This document shows positions 14,341-16,253 of a stretch of 16,253 nucleotides of DNA, piece after piece; position 1 is the stretch's first letter; each line of letters starts with the position of its first letter. The translations under genes were made by a program, and so were the position numbers. Under the pieces are notes generated by a model. The model was not told the DNA's origin. It worked only from the letters and a program-made list of their open reading frames with translations, and searched no databases. Source of the stretch: an uncultured Oscillospiraceae bacterium (GTDB taxonomy: Bacteria > Bacillota > Clostridia > Oscillospirales > Ruminococcaceae); assembly GCA_910589145.1 (NCBI GenBank), contig CAJUSD010000054.1, positions 1 through 16,253 of the forward strand, read 5' to 3'.

Positions 14341-15461
14341 TGAACAGTTTATTATGGGAGGGGTACAGGTGGGATACCTCTGTATGGGACAGGCTGAAAA
14401 CCTGCGGCAAACCCATCGTCCTGTATGGAATGGGACTTGGTGCGGAGAAAATCCTTCAAGCCTTTGATGCTTATGGGATTCACCCCTCCGCCGTTTTTGC
14501 CAGTGACGGTTTTGTGAGAGGACATTCCTTTCACGGCTTTTCTGTTCTGGATTATGAAACCCTTTGTAAAAAATTTTCTGACTGTATTGTGGTGATTTCC
14601 TTTGCCAGCCAGCGGCCGGAGGTGTTGGAACAGATGAAACGGGTATCGGAACAGTTTGAAACTGTTGCCCCCGATGTTCCCGTTGCCGGAGAGCTGCTTT
14701 TCACACCTGCCCTTTTGGAAAGCCGCCGCCCAAAATGGGAGGCGGCCTATTCCCTTTTGGCAGACGATCAGTCACGGTTTGTCTTTCGGGAAGTACTTCA
14801 ATTTAAACTGACAGGCAGGATCGAGCATCTTTTCCGATGTGCTACACCGCGCCAGAAGATTTGGGATCTGTTCCCGCTCCGGGCAGATGAATTTCTGGTG
14901 GACATGGGGGCCTATACCGGCGATACAATAAAAGAGTTTCTGGAACAGAACAATTTTCAATGTCGGAAAATCCTGGCTTTGGAGCCGGACAGCCGCAGTT
15001 TTCGGAAGCTGTCTCTTTATGCCCAAGTTCTCCGGGATAAATATGGTCTTGATATCCAGTGTGAAAATCTCGGCGCGTGGAATCAAAGGGAACAGCTTAT
15101 GTTCCAACGCCAGGCTGGGCGAAATTCTGCCCTCTCTCAGTTTACTGCGTCGGGGCTGGAGCATCGGAAGGTAAAGGAAATTCCAGTGGAAATGGATTCT
15201 CTGGATCATATTCTGGAACAGGAGCCACTTTCCCCTACCCTGTTAAAGCTGGATGTGGAGGGGGCAGAGGAAATAGCTCTCCAAGGATGCCGGGAGACGA
15301 TTCTCCACTGCCGTCCTCAGCTGATGGTCAGCGGCTACCACCGCAGCGACGATTTATTCCGGCTGCCGCTGTATCTGCACAGTTTAAACCCGAATTACCG
15401 GTTTTATCTGAGACATCATCCCTATATCCCGGCGTGGGAGACAAATTTTTATGTTGTTTGA
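14337..15461 (+). CDS. FkbM-family methyltransferase with N-terminal Rossmann-like domain
   Basis: A 374-residue protein. Residues about 180-374 form an FkbM-type SAM-dependent methyltransferase: motif I FLVDMGAYTGDT (187-196), ILALEPD with the acidic SAM-ribose residue Glu216, and LLKLDVEGAEEIALQGC (302-318) with the family's DVEGAE. Residues about 25-120 form a separate nucleotide-binding-like domain, PIVLYGMGLGAEKIL followed by PSAVFASDGF and DCIVVISFAS. That pattern is found in sugar-modifying proteins of surface polysaccharide clusters. It starts with ATGATG overlapping the deoD stop, so translation is coupled. No sugar transferases are nearby, so the substrate (often a sugar hydroxyl) is unclear. 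No terminator hairpin was seen downstream. Confidence 0.88.
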   Translation: MMNSLLWEGYRWDTSVWDRLKTCGKPIVLYGMGLGAEKILQAFDAYGIHPSAVFASDGFVRGHSFHGFSVLDYETLCKKFSDCIVVISFASQRPEVLEQMKRVSEQFETVAPDVPVAGELLFTPALLESRRPKWEAAYSLLADDQSRFVFREVLQFKLTGRIEHLFRCATPRQKIWDLFPLRADEFLVDMGAYTGDTIKEFLEQNNFQCRKILALEPDSRSFRKLSLYAQVLRDKYGLDIQCENLGAWNQREQLMFQRQAGRNSALSQFTASGLEHRKVKEIPVEMDSLDHILEQEPLSPTLLKLDVEGAEEIALQGCRETILHCRPQLMVSGYHRSDDLFRLPLYLHSLNPNYRFYLRHHPYIPAWETNFYVV

Positions 15462-15567
15462 AATTATGGTCTGTAAATTTTTTTTATTTAGCATTATTCG
15501 AAAAATATGATTGTGTATAGGATATATATCTAATTCTACTATTAGGGGTTGTTGAAAGGAATTTAAA

Positions 15568-15801
15568 ATGAGTAGTAAAGAAAAAGGAACAATAACACAG
15601 GAAGATATTATGAAGATTCTCAATTCCTGCTATGAAAAGTGCATAAATGGTATTCCCAAAATCAGCCCAAGTATTGAGAATATGGCTAATAATTATTTAC
15701 AAAAACATAGAACAAAAGAAGATGCGTGTAATGCGATGTTACGAAATCAAATAAGTACAGTTTACAAGGAACTACACGCAGACCGTGAAACGGGCTGCTG
15801 A
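15568..15801 (+). pseudogene. EcsC family protein, truncated by element insertion
   Basis: The ATG at 15568 follows GAAAGGA. Residues 1-63 (ITQEDIMKILNSCYEKCINGIP, SPSIENMANNYLQKH, EDACNAMLRNQIS) match the usual N-terminus of EcsC-family proteins. Those continue with a Gly-rich membrane region after a 'xYQIxK' motif; here the match breaks off at about residue 63 (near 15757). The last 14 residues (TVYKELHADRETGC) are unlike the family and end at a TGA directly before the first hairpin of the element. The simplest reading is that the mobile element at the right interrupts the gene, with its 3' part on the far side of the element. EcsC proteins are membrane-associated and of unclear function. 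Family assignment is from motif memory. Confidence 0.68.
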
Positions 15802-15850
15802 CAACAACAGGCGCTATGCTCCCGGCTGGGTGCATAGCGCCTGTTTGTTG
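15802..15850. repeat. Hairpin 1 of the element end
   Basis: CAGGCGCTATGC (15808-15819) pairs perfectly with GCATAGCGCCTG (15832-15843). The stem continues by 6 more pairs with a single bulged T (CAACAA/TTTGTTG). The loop is 12 bases. It starts right after the TGA of the truncated EcsC frame. It could act as a terminator shielding the element or as part of the transfer origin. Confidence 0.8.
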
Positions 15851-15859
15851 CGGGGGTTT

Positions 15860-15884
15860 CCAAAGGGGGCAGCGCCCCATTTGG
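15860..15884. repeat. Hairpin 2 of the element end
   Basis: CCAAA-G-GGGGC (15860-15870) pairs with GCCCC-A-TTTGG (15874-15884), with one G-A mismatch and a 3-base loop. It lies between hairpin 1 and the oriT hairpin with no spare bases before the latter. Confidence 0.75.
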
Positions 15885-15921
15885 CACACGACTTTGCGGA
15901 GCAAAGTGTAGTGTGTTATAC
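15885..15921 (+). other. Origin of transfer (oriT), pMV158/MOBV type
   Basis: The inverted repeat ACTTTGC-GGA-GCAAAGT (15891-15897 with 15901-15907), with outer CACAC/GTGTG, is followed two bases later by GTGTG/TTATAC. The core TAGTGTG/TTA (15909-15918) is the nick sequence known for pMV158 MobM and other MOBV relaxases, and the spacing from the hairpin matches pMV158 as I remember it. Cleavage would fall between 15915 and 15916 on the plus strand. A MOBV (Mob/Pre) relaxase gene should lie nearby, probably beyond the right edge. Confidence 0.78.
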
Positions 15922-16096
15922 GCTCTGTCGGCGTTGCCGTGAAAATGCCGTTGCCGCCGGGGAGGGCAAGGGCATTTGAAGCGGCAGGAAAGCAGGGCTT
16001 TGTTTGGGGCTGGCAAGCCGGAAACAAAGGGCTGATTTCAGCAGCAGACAGGGCGTATATGAAAGCCCCCGTCCCTCGTCCTCTGTCCCCGGCCTA

Positions 16097-16113
16097 TGGG
16101 ACAAAAAGTCCCA
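16097..16113. repeat. Short perfect hairpin
   Basis: TGGGAC (16097-16102) and GTCCCA (16108-16113) flank an AAAAA loop. It is small and may be incidental, but it belongs to a series of inverted repeats in this element end. Confidence 0.5.
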
Positions 16114-16170
16114 AAGCTCTGGACACCGTGACCAGATGTGCGGCCACACTCCGGGAAAAGTAGCAGGACA

Positions 16171-16229
16171 GCGGGAAACCGTCAAGGCTGAAATGAACGG
16201 GCTGACGCCCGGCCTTGACCGTTCCCCGC
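16171..16229. repeat. Long imperfect hairpin near the window end
   Basis: 16171-16189 region: GCGGGAAAC-C-GTCAAGGC (16171-16188, paired to 16212-16229) has 16 of 18 positions complementary, with mismatches at 16176/16224 and 16180/16220. The interior contains a second stem, CGGGC (16198-16202) with GCCCG (16207-16211). No T-run follows, so it is not a typical terminator. A role in regulation of the downstream mobilisation gene or in DNA processing is possible. Confidence 0.7.
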
Positions 16230-16253
16230 CGCCCCGCTGGATGGGTGGACAAG

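Larger units (their letters stand above)
15757..16253 (+). mobile_element. End of a mobilisable or conjugative element (MOBV type)
   Basis: The segment begins near where the EcsC gene breaks off. It is clearly more GC-rich than the AT-rich DNA just before it. It holds three tandem hairpins, a pMV158-like oriT (15885-15921) and two further inverted repeats. No complete gene could be supported in it. A frame is open from 15980 to the window end, with possible ATG starts at 16136 and 16193, but neither has a convincing RBS and the product is unrecognised. The shorter frames around 15785-16163 have no recognisable family. The relaxase and integrase are expected outside the window, so the element type (ICE, IME or integrated plasmid) cannot be settled. 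The exact left boundary is uncertain by about 10 bases. Confidence 0.65.

Noticed and set aside
15785..16163. Frames of 64-89 codons on both strands within the element end
   Set aside because: They cross the oriT and hairpins, use poor starts and show no recognisable domains; they are more likely non-coding transfer-region DNA.
1..16253. CRISPR arrays, rRNA or tRNA genes, insertion sequences with transposase
   Set aside because: Looked for regularly spaced repeats, RNA gene hallmarks and transposase motifs by eye; none were seen apart from the element end at the right edge.

Overview
The window looks like the chromosome of an anaerobic, endospore-forming Firmicute of the class Clostridia. 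The evidence is a complete forespore sigma factor gene (sigG), a YlmC/YmxH-type PRC-barrel protein, the small clostridial families TIGR03905 (TSCPD) and TIGR04086, TTG/GTG starts behind strong Shine-Dalgarno sites, and AT-rich intergenic DNA with consensus vegetative promoters. The genus cannot be fixed from this sequence alone.

Layout. 1-84 is the tail of a plus-strand gene, followed by a perfect 17-bp bidirectional terminator (155-197). 229-2202 is a minus-strand block: an unrecognised protein, a TSCPD protein, a YbgC-type thioesterase and the YlmC-like protein. 2388-5355 is a plus-strand block: a PH-like protein and a PEBP/YbhB protein, then a BlaI-type repressor overlapping an M56 (BlaR1-type) membrane protease whose extracellular part is an M23/LytM peptidase domain. 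A consensus promoter with two BlaI-like operators precedes the repressor. 5411-9867 returns to the minus strand: sigG (with a leader hairpin that masks its ribosome-binding site), TIGR04086, yajC, tgt, a flavin reductase gene broken at a T6 run, and a divergent HAM1/RdgB-like nucleotide pyrophosphatase.

10001-15461 is more accessory. It has a Cys-rich DUF3795 protein and a lipoprotein on the minus strand. Facing away from the lipoprotein is a plus-strand set: an MccF-like S66 peptidase, an APH/choline-kinase-fold phosphotransferase, purine nucleoside phosphorylase (deoD) and an overlapping FkbM-type methyltransferase.

From about 15757 to the window end lies one end of a mobile element. An EcsC-family gene is cut off after about 63 residues. 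It is followed by three tandem hairpins, the third of which sits directly on a pMV158/MOBV-type oriT nick motif (TAGTGTG/TTA), and further on by a long imperfect hairpin. The relaxase and integrase would lie beyond the window.

The observations most worth following are the sigG leader, whose RBS-masking arm lies upstream of a candidate sigma-G start site; the autonomous BlaI plus M56-M23 sensor module with its operators; and the oriT-bearing element end inside the EcsC gene.
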